In this document: in pieces, positions 54,360-64,000 of the stretch
How the letters are laid out: every line of letters begins with the position of its first letter
How positions within the stretch are numbered: the first letter of the stretch is position 1
Assembly: GCF_029873635.1 (NCBI RefSeq)
Contig: NC_080423.1
Coordinates: 104,699,773-104,763,772 of the forward strand
DNA from: Malania oleifera
Taxonomy: Eukaryota; Streptophyta; Magnoliopsida; Santalales; Ximeniaceae
Direction of reading: 5' to 3'
DNA: 64,000 nucleotides
Program-made: the position numbers and the translations under genes
The notes under the pieces: generated by a model
Seen by the model: only the letters and a program-made list of their open reading frames with translations
The model's database searches: none
What the model was told of the DNA's origin: nothing

Positions 54360-57300
54360 CTTTGGAGAGCAAAAGGGAGTCTTGGGTGTTAGACTCTGGA
54401 GCTTCATTTCATACCACTTGCAGCAGAGATTGCCTGGAGGAGTATACATCAGGTAATTTCAGTAAAGTATATCTGGGCAATGATCAACCTTAAGACATTG
54501 CCGGAAAGGGGACAGTGAAGATCAAAATGAATGGGTCAGTATGGAAACTGAGAGATGTCAGGTATATTCTAGACTTAAGGAAGAATTTGATCTCAGTCGG
54601 TTAATTGGCAGATAAAGGTTATAACACATCTTTCATTGGTGATGAATGGAAGATTTCGAAGGGTGCATTGACAATTGCTTGAGGTAAGAAAAGTGGTACT
54701 CTTTATGTAACTCCTGATGCATGTATGTTTATTACAGTCGCTACAGGAAATGATGATAGCAACCTATGGCATCAACGACTCGGACACTTAAGTGAGAAGG
54801 GACTCAAGGTGATGCACTCAAAGGGTAAGTTGAATGATTTACAATCAGTGAAGATTGACACATGTGAGGATTGCATATTTTGGAAAAAGAAGAGAGTCAG
54901 TTTCTAGAGAAACAACAGTACCCCGAAGAAGGAGAGATTTGAGCTAGTCCATTCAGATGTATGGGGACCAACAACCATTTTGTCTACAAAAGGAAAGCAT
55001 TACCTCATCACGTTTATCGATGATCATTCACGGAAGGTATGGGTTTACTTCCTGAAGTATAAATCTGATGTTTTTTATGCTTTTAAAAATTGGAAAGCAA
55101 TGGTAGAAAACAAAACTAGTTTGAAAATCAAGAAGCTGAGAACATATAACGGTGGAGAGTATGTTGACACCAAGTTCAAGAAATTCTGCTTCAAGCATGG
55201 TATCAGAATGGAAAGGACTGTGCCAAGTACGCCTCAACACAACGACGTAGCCAAGCGGATGAACAGAACGTTGATAGAAAAAGCCAAAAGCATGCATATG
55301 CAGTCAGGCTTGCCAAAGATGTTTTGGGCAGATGCTGTCAACACAGCAGCTTATTTGATTAATAGAAGTCCTTCAGTACCATTGGACTATAGTCTAGTAG
55401 AAGAAGTTTGGAGTAACAAAGAGGTAAGACTTTCACATTTGAAATTTTTTGGTTGTGTTGCATATGTACATATCAATGATCATGTCAGGGATAAGTTGGA
55501 TCCAAAATCCCGGAAATACACTTTCATCGGTTATGGTGGAGATGAATTTGGATACCGTATTTGGGATGATGAAAACAAAAGGGTGATCAGAAGCAGAGAT
55601 GTGATTTTTAATGAAAATGTGATGTACAAATATAGGCACACAGCAGAATCCACCGAACCAGTTCATAGAGAATCAACCTATGTAAATATGGATAATGTCC
55701 CAGAATGTGTCGGGACACACCAGCAGAATGCCAAGAATCCTCAGGCGGAGGAACCAGTGGAGCAGATCGTCGCACCACCGCCTCTTACTCCAACTCCAGA
55801 GCTTAGGAGATCTACTCGGCCCCATGTACCAAACAGAAGGTATATAGATTATTTACTTCTTACAAATGAAGGAGAGCCCGAAAGCTATGATGAAGCATGT
55901 CAAGCAGGAGATGCGAGCAAGTGGGAGCTTGCAATGAAGGACGAGATGAAGTCCCTCGCCTCCAACAGAACGTGGGAACTAGTTGAGTTGCCCAAAGGTA
56001 AGAAGTCCCTTCACAACAAGTGGGTGTACAAAATCAAAGAGGAGCATGACGACTCCAGAAGATACAAGGCTCAGTTGGTAGTTAAAGGCTTCGAGCAGAA
56101 GGAAGGAATTGACTACACCGACATTTTTGCACTAGTTGTGAAATTGACAACCATCAGATCTATTCTGAGTATTATAGCCTTAGAGGGTTTACATCTTGAG
56201 CAGTTAGATGTGAAGACGGAGTTTCTTCACGGTGATATTGATGAGGAAATCTACATGCATCAACCAGAAGGATTCTTAGAGAAAGGTAAAGAGAATTTGG
56301 TGTGCAGGTTGAAGAAGAGCTTGTACAGTATCAAACAAGCTCCTAGACAATGGTACCGGAAATTTAATGGCTTTATGCACAGGAATGATTTTCTAAAGTG
56401 TAACGCCGACCACTTTTGCTACTTCAAGAGGTATCAATATAGCTATATCATTCTGTTGTTATATGTGGATGGCATGTTGATTGCAGGACCAGATATAGAA
56501 GAGATCAGGAAATTGAAGCAGCAATTGTCAATGGAATTTGACATGAAGGACTTAGGCTCAGCGAAGCAAATACTTGGGATGCAGATCTCCAGAGATAAGC
56601 GATAAGGAACATTGCAGTTATCTCAGTCGGAGTACATTAGTCGTGTTCAACAGAGGTTTAACATGAGTAGCGCCAAAGTAGTAAATACACCTTTGGCAGG
56701 ACACTTTTGCCTCTCCAAGGATCAGGTTCCCCAGATAGATGAAGAGAAGGACTTCATGGCTAAGGTACCTTACGCCTCAGCCATTGGAAGTCTCATGTAT
56801 GCCATGGTTTGTACCAGACCGAACATTGGCCAAGCAATGGGAGAAGTCAGTAGATTCTTGTCTAATCTAGGGAAGACTTACTAGAAAGCAGTGAAGTGGA
56901 TCTTCAAGTACCTCAGGGGCACTATTGATAAGTGCTTATGTTTCGGCAAAGGAGATTTGAAAGTCAAAGGGTATGTAGATGCCGATTTTACTGGTGAAAT
57001 TGATCACCGCAGGAGCACCACTAGATACGTGTTCACTATTGGCACAATAGCTGTTAGTTGGATGTCGCAGATACAAAAGATTGTTGCCCTATCCACTACA
57101 GAAGCTGAGTACGTAGCAGTGACAGAAGCCAGCAAAGAGATGATTTGGCTTCAGGGTTTGTTGACAGAGTTTGGGTTAAAGCAGGAGAGGAATGTTTTGT
57201 ACAGCGACAGTCAGAGTGCGATACATCTGACAAAGAACTCTACATTTCACTCCAGAACCAAAAATATCGGATTGCGTTATCACTTCATCAGATCTTTACT

Positions 57301-57424
57301 AGAAGATGGAGTACTGACACTTGAAAAGATTCAAGGTAGCAGAAATCTAGCTAACATGTTGATGAAGGTAGTGACTACAGAAAAGCTAAAGTTGTGCTCA
57401 ACTTCAGTTGGTCTTCATGCTTGA
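54360..57424 (+). mobile_element. Copia pol region (fossil)
   Basis: In order: aspartic protease (WVLDSGASFHTT, 54386), GAG-pre-integrase (LWHQRLGHLSEKGLKVM, 54765), integrase core (LITFIDDHSRKVWVY from 55000, then VPSTPQHNDVAKRMNRTL at about 55225), a long linker with RRSTRPHVPNRRYIDY, reverse transcriptase (WELVELPKGKKSLHNKWVYK at 55975, QLDVKTEFLHGDIDEEIYM at 56200), and RNase H (GYVDADFTGEIDHRRSTTRY at 56970). This order is diagnostic of Ty1/copia. The region is broken in several places. Confidence 0.88.
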
Positions 57425-57493
57425 AGACAGACATGAGCACATCATTTGCCTATACACTGGTTGAGATGTTGTCTCCGTCTCCAAGTCGGAGAT

Positions 57494-57634
57494 TGTTGAG
57501 ATTGTAGGTGTGGAGTTGCCATCAGCCGCACCAGCCCAGTCGCTAACTTGGACATTGAAGACCGGCGGCCACCTACTCTGCAGACTTTGTTGAAACTGCA
57601 GCCACCGTCTTTGAATTTTTCCCCCCCTTGTGTG

Positions 57635-57691
<57 letters not shown>

Positions 57692-57781
57692 GTGTGCAGC
57701 AGTGTGTCATGAGAGGTGTGAGAGATGTGTATGTAGTGTGAGTGCTGTAAGCGTAGAGTGTTGTGCAGTGCAAAGAGTTGA

Positions 57782-57833
<52 letters not shown>

Positions 57834-57994
57834 GAGTAGAGCAATGTGGCTACTCCTCTGTAATTTTTCTCCCAGTATAGTGTAGTGGTGTGTGCTCCCG
57901 TGGACGTAGGTTGATTCGACCGAACCACATAATTCCGATGTTCCGGTGTGGATGTGTTTGATTTTTCTTCATGTGTGATTGTTGCTCCCCAACA
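57494..57994 (+). repeat. 3' LTR of the copia element
   Basis: A 501 bp LTR. It is longer than the 5' LTR mainly because of expanded (TG)n (57650-57690) and (GA)n (57787-57832) runs, plus a small difference near the 3' edge. Confidence 0.88.
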
Positions 57995-58345
57995 CTTTGT
58001 GTTAGTTCGTGGTAGAAATTAGTATTTGCTACATTAAATTTAATTGTATTGAATAATATTTGGTGATTTGAACCATCATTTGGGAACCCCCAATTTGAGG
58101 TTAGGGTTTTTTTTCATATCTTAATTTGTTCATATTTAATTTATTTGAACTTGTTCTTATTTTGTTAAGATTTGGAATTTTGAGTACAAATTTTTGTTAG
58201 TTCATGGAAGAAATTAGTATTTGATACGTTGAATTTGATTGTGTTGAACCAAATTTGGTGATTTGAATCATAATTTGGGAAACCCCAATTTGAGGTTAGG
58301 TTTTTTTCATGTCTTAATTTGTTCATATTTAATTTATTTGAATAA

Positions 58346-59180
58346 ATGATGAATGCATATGAAATTGTGTGTTTGATAGCATGAAATTTTATTATATGAT
58401 TTGTATTTTTTTTTTTTATCTTTTATTTATGTTAGAACACTAAAAGGTTGTCATGTATGCATTTGCTAAATTTATTTTGTTTCCAAATTTTTAATAAGCA
58501 TGTGATGAACTTAGTCCGATTGTTATGGTAGATATTAAATAGTTCGTGTTGTTTCTTCTCTATTAGGTCTACCTTCGTTATACTAGGTATTTGTCGTATT
58601 AATAAATCCTCAATATTTTAGTAAGTGCATCCATCTGAGTGGGGGCAACTATTTGTGAAGGTTGCAAGATTTGTATACTTCAAATTAGAAATTGTTGATT
58701 GTGTACAATGTTCGGCTACACATAACATCGTTTGTAAAGTTGATGGGAAATGGTAAACACAACATGACAACACGTGCAACATATGAAACGTCACTAGTTT
58801 TATTAAAAGAAGAAACTTTAATAAAATGTTGTCATTTTAGTTTCCTTTTTTGTGAAGAAGTCATGCAAAGTATGTTGAATAATTATAATTATTATTATTG
58901 AAATTATGATAATGATATTGGCCTATATTCCATATTGCATACAATTTTACAACGAGGGCATGCCATAGACGTAGGAATGTGCAAATCAGTTGGTTCGAAG
59001 GGGCAAGATTTAGGGAAGGTGTAGGATATAGGAAAGAAATTATACAAGGGATCTGTCCCTCCATATGCCTATGTACCTGTTTTATAGGGGTAAAATATAA
59101 AGTCAATGTTTCCATATTTATTAACATTGAATGTAAGAGAAGCATGACATAGCGAAAATTATATCTACTTGCCTTTTGAT
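58346..59180. other. Intergenic, no gene recognised
   Basis: The segment is AT-rich with a T-run (58408-58419) and (ATT)n (58885-58900). No coding feature or named repeat is recognised. Confidence 0.35.
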
Positions 59181-59189
59181 TAAGGACTC

Positions 59190-59395
59190 TTCGATGGGGT
59201 GTCAGATAACAACAATCAAATCCACCTTAACCAAAGAAGATTAAGGTGATAATTAGGGTGATGGAATCCTCTGTTTCGCTTCCTACTTATTAACTCCAAC
59301 ACTACCAAAACCCCAAAGCTAAAGACATCATATTTTATAGAGTACAACCCATCAATTGCGTACTATGGGGGGCATGTAGTCATATCATATTAACT
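59190..59395 (-). pseudogene. Fragment of a G-type lectin S-receptor-like kinase
   Basis: The minus-strand translation [19 protein letters not shown] followed by [19 protein letters not shown] matches kinase subdomains VIII-IX of plant S-locus/G-lectin receptor kinases (usual '[20 protein letters not shown]' and 'GKRNRGFxHPDHxLNLLGHAW'). Only about 65 codons remain. The preceding YMPP block is out of frame, and a stop follows LRWI. It is a gene fragment, not a gene. Confidence 0.6.
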
Positions 59396-59507
59396 GTGCA
59401 AAATAGTTTGTTGTTTTCTTTATATATTTAAAAGTAATACTAAAATATTATTTTCCAATTAATTGAAGTCTAAAGGATACAATTTTCTATTTTTCATAGG
59501 TCTTTAC

Positions 59508-61974
59508 TGTTGACTTTTTGAGTCTGATCCTTGTTTTGATAATGACAAACCACAATATCCCACTTATGTAATTGAGTGTGAACAGGTTTATATTTCTGTA
59601 AGCACAAGTGATGAATGCAAAATGGAAGTCGTAAAGAGCACTAAGAAGAACACCAATCGGCATATTCCATGGAGCATTGAGGAGCAGAAGATACGAAGAC
59701 TTTATTTATTTTTTGGGTTGTAATAGTAATTAGGGTTGAATGTGCATGCAACTTACATGATTTAAAATTGAAGCTCTACCTGACCTTAGATTGACCATAG
59801 GACCTCCAAATAACATGAAAAACTCTATTCATAAAATTTCTAACTTATACAAAGGTTTTTAAATGGTTTTAAAGTTAAAAGAAGGCAAAAACTAAATTTT
59901 TCAATGGGGTCAGTCAACCAGCCAGTCGACTGAATGTTAGAAATGAGCAATTTTTTCACTCAATTAGATCTCATCTCAAACCATGTTCAACATAAAAATT
60001 GTGGAATTTTCCCATAGCTTGAGTTTGATACTAAGAACGTCCAAATTGGAGTTACACAAAAAAAGTTATGGCCAAAACACTGAAACGTGTCTGTAAGAGA
60101 AAAAATCCCTTCCTGTTTCTTCCATCTCATTGATGGGCATTTTTCTCAAATCAAAACTCATTATCTTAAAATTTGTTCAACATAAAAGTTGTGATATTTT
60201 CTCTTATATTTATATTTATATCAAGAACATCCAATTTAGAGTTGTATATAAAAAGTTACGGCCAAAACACTAAACAGTGTCCGAGTAGAAAAGTCAAGGC
60301 CGGTTGACCTAACCTTCACTACGGTTGACCGAAACTCGTGGATTTCAAGCCTCGATCGACCGTATCTTGAGCCTAGTAGACCGACCTTCTCTGGAAAGTG
60401 TTCCAATGGCCGAAAAATGGCTAGTTTTTAAAATAAAAATATATTTTAAGGTCCCAATGGCTATATAACGGTCACAAGGGATTTTTGCCTATAAATATAA
60501 CCCCAAAACACTTGAAAATTGCTGGAGAATCCCTTTGTTAATTTAGTTTATCATTCTTTGATTCTCCCACACTTCTATACCCCATTTGTTCTTTAACTTC
60601 TCATCTTTCTCCTACTCTTCTTTTATTTGAAAATCATTTTGGGAGAAAATATTCTTGGGGGTTTTATGTGAAGAGGCTTGAGCATATATCATATACATAT
60701 ATATTGTTTGATGACCTTCTTCTTTCATTTGTGATATATTTTCAAAGATTAAAATTTCTCCTATTCTCTTCTTTTGAAAACCATTTTTGGGGAAAATATT
60801 TTTGGGGTTATATTTAAAGAGGCTTGAGCATATGACATTCTCTATATGTATATTGCTTGAAGGCCTTTCTATTTTTCATGTTTTCAAAGATTAAATTTCT
60901 CCCATATTCTTTTAATTGGAAAAATATTTTTTGGAGAAATTTATTGTGAATAATGTCTTGAAAGCTTGGGCTAATATTCTTGCTCATATATTTTGCTTGA
61001 ATGCCTTCTTGGGATTAATTTTACTAAGGTCAATCATTTTGAAGAAAACCCTAATATTCTCCTACTCTTATCTTGAACTACATTTGTTGGAGAATTTCTT
61101 TGGGTTATACAAGAGGGAGCCTTGAGCATATATCAATTTAATATACACTTGCTTGAGAAGCTTCTCCTTCTATTTTTTAAAGGTCAATCATTTTAGAAAA
61201 GAAAATCATTTTCCAAACTCTCAAGTTTTACTTGAAAAATATTTTGAGAGAAAACTCATACTCTACATGAGCTTCATTTCAAAATCATATGAGAATGCAT
61301 ATTAGATTTTAATGTTGTACATCTCTGCTTGTATTTCAGAAGCATATTTTATATACAAAATGATTTTATTGTAACGGTTCGATTCAGCCTATTAATTGAA
61401 CTGGGTAGTCTCAGCCCCGCAAGTGAGACTGGTTCAGTTCAGCCCGTTAATTGAATTGGAGAGTCTCAGCCCCGCAAGTGAGACCGGTTCGGTTCAACTC
61501 GGAATTGAACTAGGGAGTCTCAGCCCCGTAAGTGAGACTAGTTTGGATCAGCCTAGTAATTGAGCTGAGGTTTTCCTCGCCCTGTAAGGAGAGGATGTAA
61601 AAGGCTTTTGCTCCGTCCAGTTAAGTGAGCAAGTATAGTGGAATTCTTGGGGGTAAGTCCAAGGCGGGGATGTAGGCTGGTTTGGCCAAACCTCGATATC
61701 AAATCTGGTGTGTTTCTTTCTAACTTATTTAAATTCTTGCACTTTAATTTCAGCATGTGTATGAATGTTTATTTAATGTCGAAATTATTTTCATGCATAC
61801 ATTTGATTTAAATAAGATACTGCACACGTGTATGTTTGCTTTTATTGTTAAACTCGCTTTACATACACGTATACATGTTGAATGGGATATGATATTGTGG
61901 TGAATCGACGAATTGTTTAAATTAGCCAAAAAGTTTTTAAAACCCAATTCACCCCCCCTCTTGGGATCACACCA
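59508..61974 (+). mobile_element. Long Ty1/copia-type LTR (2.47 kb), solo or truncated
   Basis: It begins TGTTGACTTTTTGAGTC and ends CTTGGGATCACACCA. It contains blocks usual in long SIRE-like LTRs: 'ttttgataatgacaaacca' near the start, 'gtcgac'/'gtcaacc' motifs (59920-60370), a TATA-like 'cctataaatata' at 60488-60499, repeats of 'aggcttgagcatat' (60670, 60825, 61118), and a C-rich end. The sequence at 1-705 matches its right end. No primer site or coding region follows, and no clear target duplication was found. Confidence 0.62.
61375..61580 (+). repeat. Tandem repeat of ~65 bp inside the LTR
   Basis: The unit 'gagtctcagccccgcaagtg' followed by 'agac(t/c)ggttcggttcagc' occurs three times, with a diverged partial fourth. 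The palindrome-like 'gtctca...tgagac' in each unit could form a small hairpin. Confidence 0.8.
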
Positions 61975-61975
61975 A

Positions 61976-63310
61976 TTCTTATGCCATATGTGCCACCGAT
62001 TGTTAGGAGTTGTGCCATTTGACACTGCGATGCATGGTTCCCGCATCCACATGCGATATCTACAAACGCAATTCAGTCATTTACCAGCAGATGCATATGA
62101 TCATACAATCGTCTTCTTCGCATGAGCCCACATTTTGCGCTTGATATGTGGGGCATTATTTTGCGATATGTCGAGCAGTACGCCCATATAATGTTCCTCC
62201 CCTTGTTAGAAACCTTACGTAGATTAGTTTGTATAGCTGGGGATCGGCAACTTTGGCGTGGTTATACAGAGAGATGTGTCGCGCCACAAACCCATTGAGG
62301 AGGGAGATCTCTGCTCTACGTTTACTTCAAATCTGGGCATGGGAGAGATGTCTCTCCCTAGCTCCTTCACGCCTGGGTATGCTGCAGATTGAAAGGATGC
62401 AAGCAGTCATCCAGTTGAGCGATTACCACTAGCATACTGGTTAGTAACAACTTCTGTTATAATGGAGTTGTGCTCTATAACATATGAAGTAGTACTTACT
62501 ACTAGGTTACATTCTAATATTTATGTTTTCATTTTGTACGGGTGGAGGGACGACATGAGGGCTCCATTAGTTGCAGAACATACATTACCCTGGTACAAGT
62601 TCGAGTTGGACATTTACCAGGATCATGAGGTATTTTATTCAAATCATAGTTTAAGTTCATAACACATTATCTATTTTTCTGTAGGAGATATGTATAGTCT
62701 ACTTAACTTTTTTTTTTTTTCTGTTTATGTGCAATTCATATGAAGGTCGTACACTGATGAGATTATAGTTGACTTATCCATTAATTATCACGTCGGGAGT
62801 GACTTGTGGGTACCTTGAGTTCCACTCATATGTTTTCATATTTTGGAGTGGCATCTCCCTAACTGATTTTTGCATCAGTTTGGCTATCGGCAAGGCATTC
62901 CCGACCCCTTCTCTACATAGGGGGTACATCTTCATGGGTACAACCTCCATATAGTTGACAGATGAGGTCGAAGGATGACCGGTTGGATGACTTTTCATAG
63001 GATGTATGTGGATATGTGGTCGGATCGAAGAGAGCATATCATCCTAGTGAAGTTTGAGAATGGTCCTTTGCGCCCCGATGACCCATACTTCAGGTGGTAT
63101 AAGTCCATCACACGATGCTTCATGGATAGGACTGCATCTCTATATATAAGCCTCGTAAATAGACATTGACCCACGCATTGTACTTATGTTATGTGGATTT
63201 TATGGAGGCTATGTACTAAATAAATTTTGTTCTATACTACAGGCAGACACACTAGAGGAGGTAGATTTGATCTCGCAGTACAGGGATTGGTGAGGTCTGG
63301 ATTGAGGATT
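61976..63310 (+). pseudogene. Plant mobile domain (MAIN-like/PP7-long-form-like) pseudogene
   Basis: The plus strand shows plant-mobile-domain blocks in order: EQYAHIMFLPLLETL (62172-62216), YSWGSATLAWLYREMCRATN and LQIWAWER (62232-62350, another frame), RAPLVAEHTLPWYKFELD (62551-62610), YTDEI (62755), ICFHILEWHLPN and FGYRQGIPDP (62828-62910), MWSDRREHI (63015), NGPLRPDDPYFRWYKSITR (63058), MDRTASLYISLVN (63122). Splice-like sites occur (gaggtatttt at 62628; an acceptor before gcagacac at 63243). Frame changes between blocks mark it as a pseudogene. In plants this domain occurs in MAIN-like nuclear proteins and in genes carried by Mutator-like and gypsy elements. It is squeezed between two LTRs. 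Confidence 0.6.
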
Positions 63311-63339
63311 GTCCATGAGGATAGACGACGGACACATGT

Positions 63340-64000
63340 TGTAATAACCCGAAAAAAAAAATTTTAAAAAAATTTAAAAAAAATTAATTAATTAAAATTA
63401 TCAATCAATTAATTAGTTAAACATTATTAAATTAATATGTTAAATAAACAAATAAAAAGGAAATAGTATGAAAAAAAATTAAGAGCAATTATTAATTAGT
63501 TAATTAATTAATTAATTATTATTAAATTAATTAATTAAATTAAGAAGTAAAATAAATAGTATGATAAGGAAAAAAACATATTGAAATAAGATATATATAT
63601 ATATATAGGTAAGTTATTATAATATATATAAGTTCAAGTAAAAGCAAAAGAAAAAAAAGAAAAAAGAAAAGAAAAGAAGGAAGCTGAAGCTTCCTCGAAT
63701 TGCAAAGATCTCTCTTTGCGTCTCACTGTGCTCTCTCCTGCTCCTCGTCCACTCTCCGTCTCCGCCTCTCTCTCCCCTCATTTCTCGACGAATATTCGAC
63801 CTATCGGGAAACGGAAGGTGTCATTGGGTTTCTAACTCTGCCACCAACTATTCTACTGGAGTGAATTTATCGTGGGAGCGGCATAAACATCATTCCTAGG
63901 GAAAGGTATATTTTTCCTAATTTCTCAATTTCTGGTTAAATCTATTGTTGAATCGACGATCAGACACCACCACGAGGTCCTAATCGTCATCGTCGTCATT
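63340..64000 (+). mobile_element. Start of a gypsy-type LTR (window-truncated)
   Basis: It begins TGTAATAACCCG, the same style as the LTR starts at 10417 and 14855. Next come an AT-rich stretch with ATTAATTA runs, a pyrimidine-rich leader (63700-63780) with 'ctcgacga', and a 'tatcgtgggagcggcataaa' block that is comparable in position to the 'ggagcggatc' of the other LTRs. The rest is outside the window, so the call is provisional. Confidence 0.45.

Larger units (their letters stand above)
52435..57994 (+). mobile_element. Ty1/copia retrotransposon (Tork/TNT1-like), both LTRs, broken
   Basis: LTRs at 52435-52887 and 57494-57994 begin TGTTGAGATTG and end CAACA or CAAACA. The flanks are a perfect 5 bp duplication CTTTG (52430-52434, 57995-57999). 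The tRNA-Met primer site TGGTATCAGAGCC is at 52890-52902, and the purine tract is immediately before 57494. Between them lie gag, protease, integrase, reverse transcriptase and RNase H in copia order on the plus strand. The LTRs are about 97% alike outside their microsatellites, so it is probably one to a few million years old. It is broken in roughly half a dozen places and is a fossil. Confidence 0.92.
52400..58345 (+). repeat. Tandem duplication of ~170 bp, first copy split by the copia element
   Basis: Sequence 52400-52434 joined to 57995-58150 ('tttgttaagattcagaattt ... ttagttcgtggtagaaatta ... aatttgaggttaggg') is repeated at about 58158-58345 ('tttgttaagatttggaattt ... ttagttcatggaagaaatta ... 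aatttgaggttagg'). The duplication predates the copia insertion, which interrupts only the first copy. Confidence 0.75.

Overview
The window is nuclear DNA of a flowering plant, almost certainly a eudicot. The evidence is spliced plant genes, abundant plant LTR retrotransposons (Ty1/copia and Ty3/gypsy chromovirus), L1- and RTE-type LINEs, MITEs, and AT-rich spacers with microsatellites. The species cannot be named from sequence alone.

Three host genes are well supported. ATG16 (plus strand, about 19.1-39.7 kb) encodes the 509-residue autophagy protein. Its five exons are spread over 20 kb because intron 2 (12.1 kb) and intron 4 (6.1 kb) are full of transposons, and its ATG appears to be split by intron 1. 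A KDEL-tailed papain-type cysteine endopeptidase (plus, 46879-48663, four exons, 360 aa) is complete. A peptide methionine sulfoxide reductase A (minus, 49309-51756, two exons, 199 aa) is also complete. ATG16 works in autophagosome formation, the KDEL protease in ER-derived vesicles during programmed cell death, and MsrA in oxidative protein repair. They share a stress/turnover theme, but nothing shows they are co-regulated.

Layout. 1-705: right end of a long copia-type LTR. 709-14122: a minus-strand copia remnant (gag, leader, 5' LTR) split by a Tekay-like chromovirus (2111-13477), whose own 5' LTR is split by a solo LTR (10417-12721). 14179-17921: an inverted-repeat element split by another solo LTR (14855-16912). 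19.1-39.7 kb: ATG16. Intron 2 holds a short LTR element with an extra inverted LTR copy (19791-22209). It also holds an L1 LINE (about 23930-28330) containing a tandem array of seven ~72 bp LTRs of a TRIM/SMART-like element (24032-26243), which itself carries an 800 bp insertion. Intron 4 holds an antisense RTE LINE, a sense L1 LINE and a 152 bp tandem repeat. 39.9-46.2 kb: RTE and L1 fragments, a solo LTR with a perfect target duplication, and a hAT-type MITE. 46.2-51.8 kb: the protease and MsrA genes. 52435-57994: a copia element with both LTRs and a perfect 5 bp target duplication. 58-64 kb: a receptor-kinase gene fragment, a 2.5 kb copia-type LTR, a plant-mobile-domain pseudogene, and the start of another gypsy-type LTR cut by the window edge.

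Most striking are the tandem mini-retrotransposon array nested in a LINE inside an autophagy gene, the palindromic three-LTR element beside it, the split start codon of ATG16, and clusters of a TTCGTCGACGAA palindrome just upstream of the TATA-like boxes of three different gypsy-type LTRs. All functional statements are family-based readings of the sequence; no search was run.
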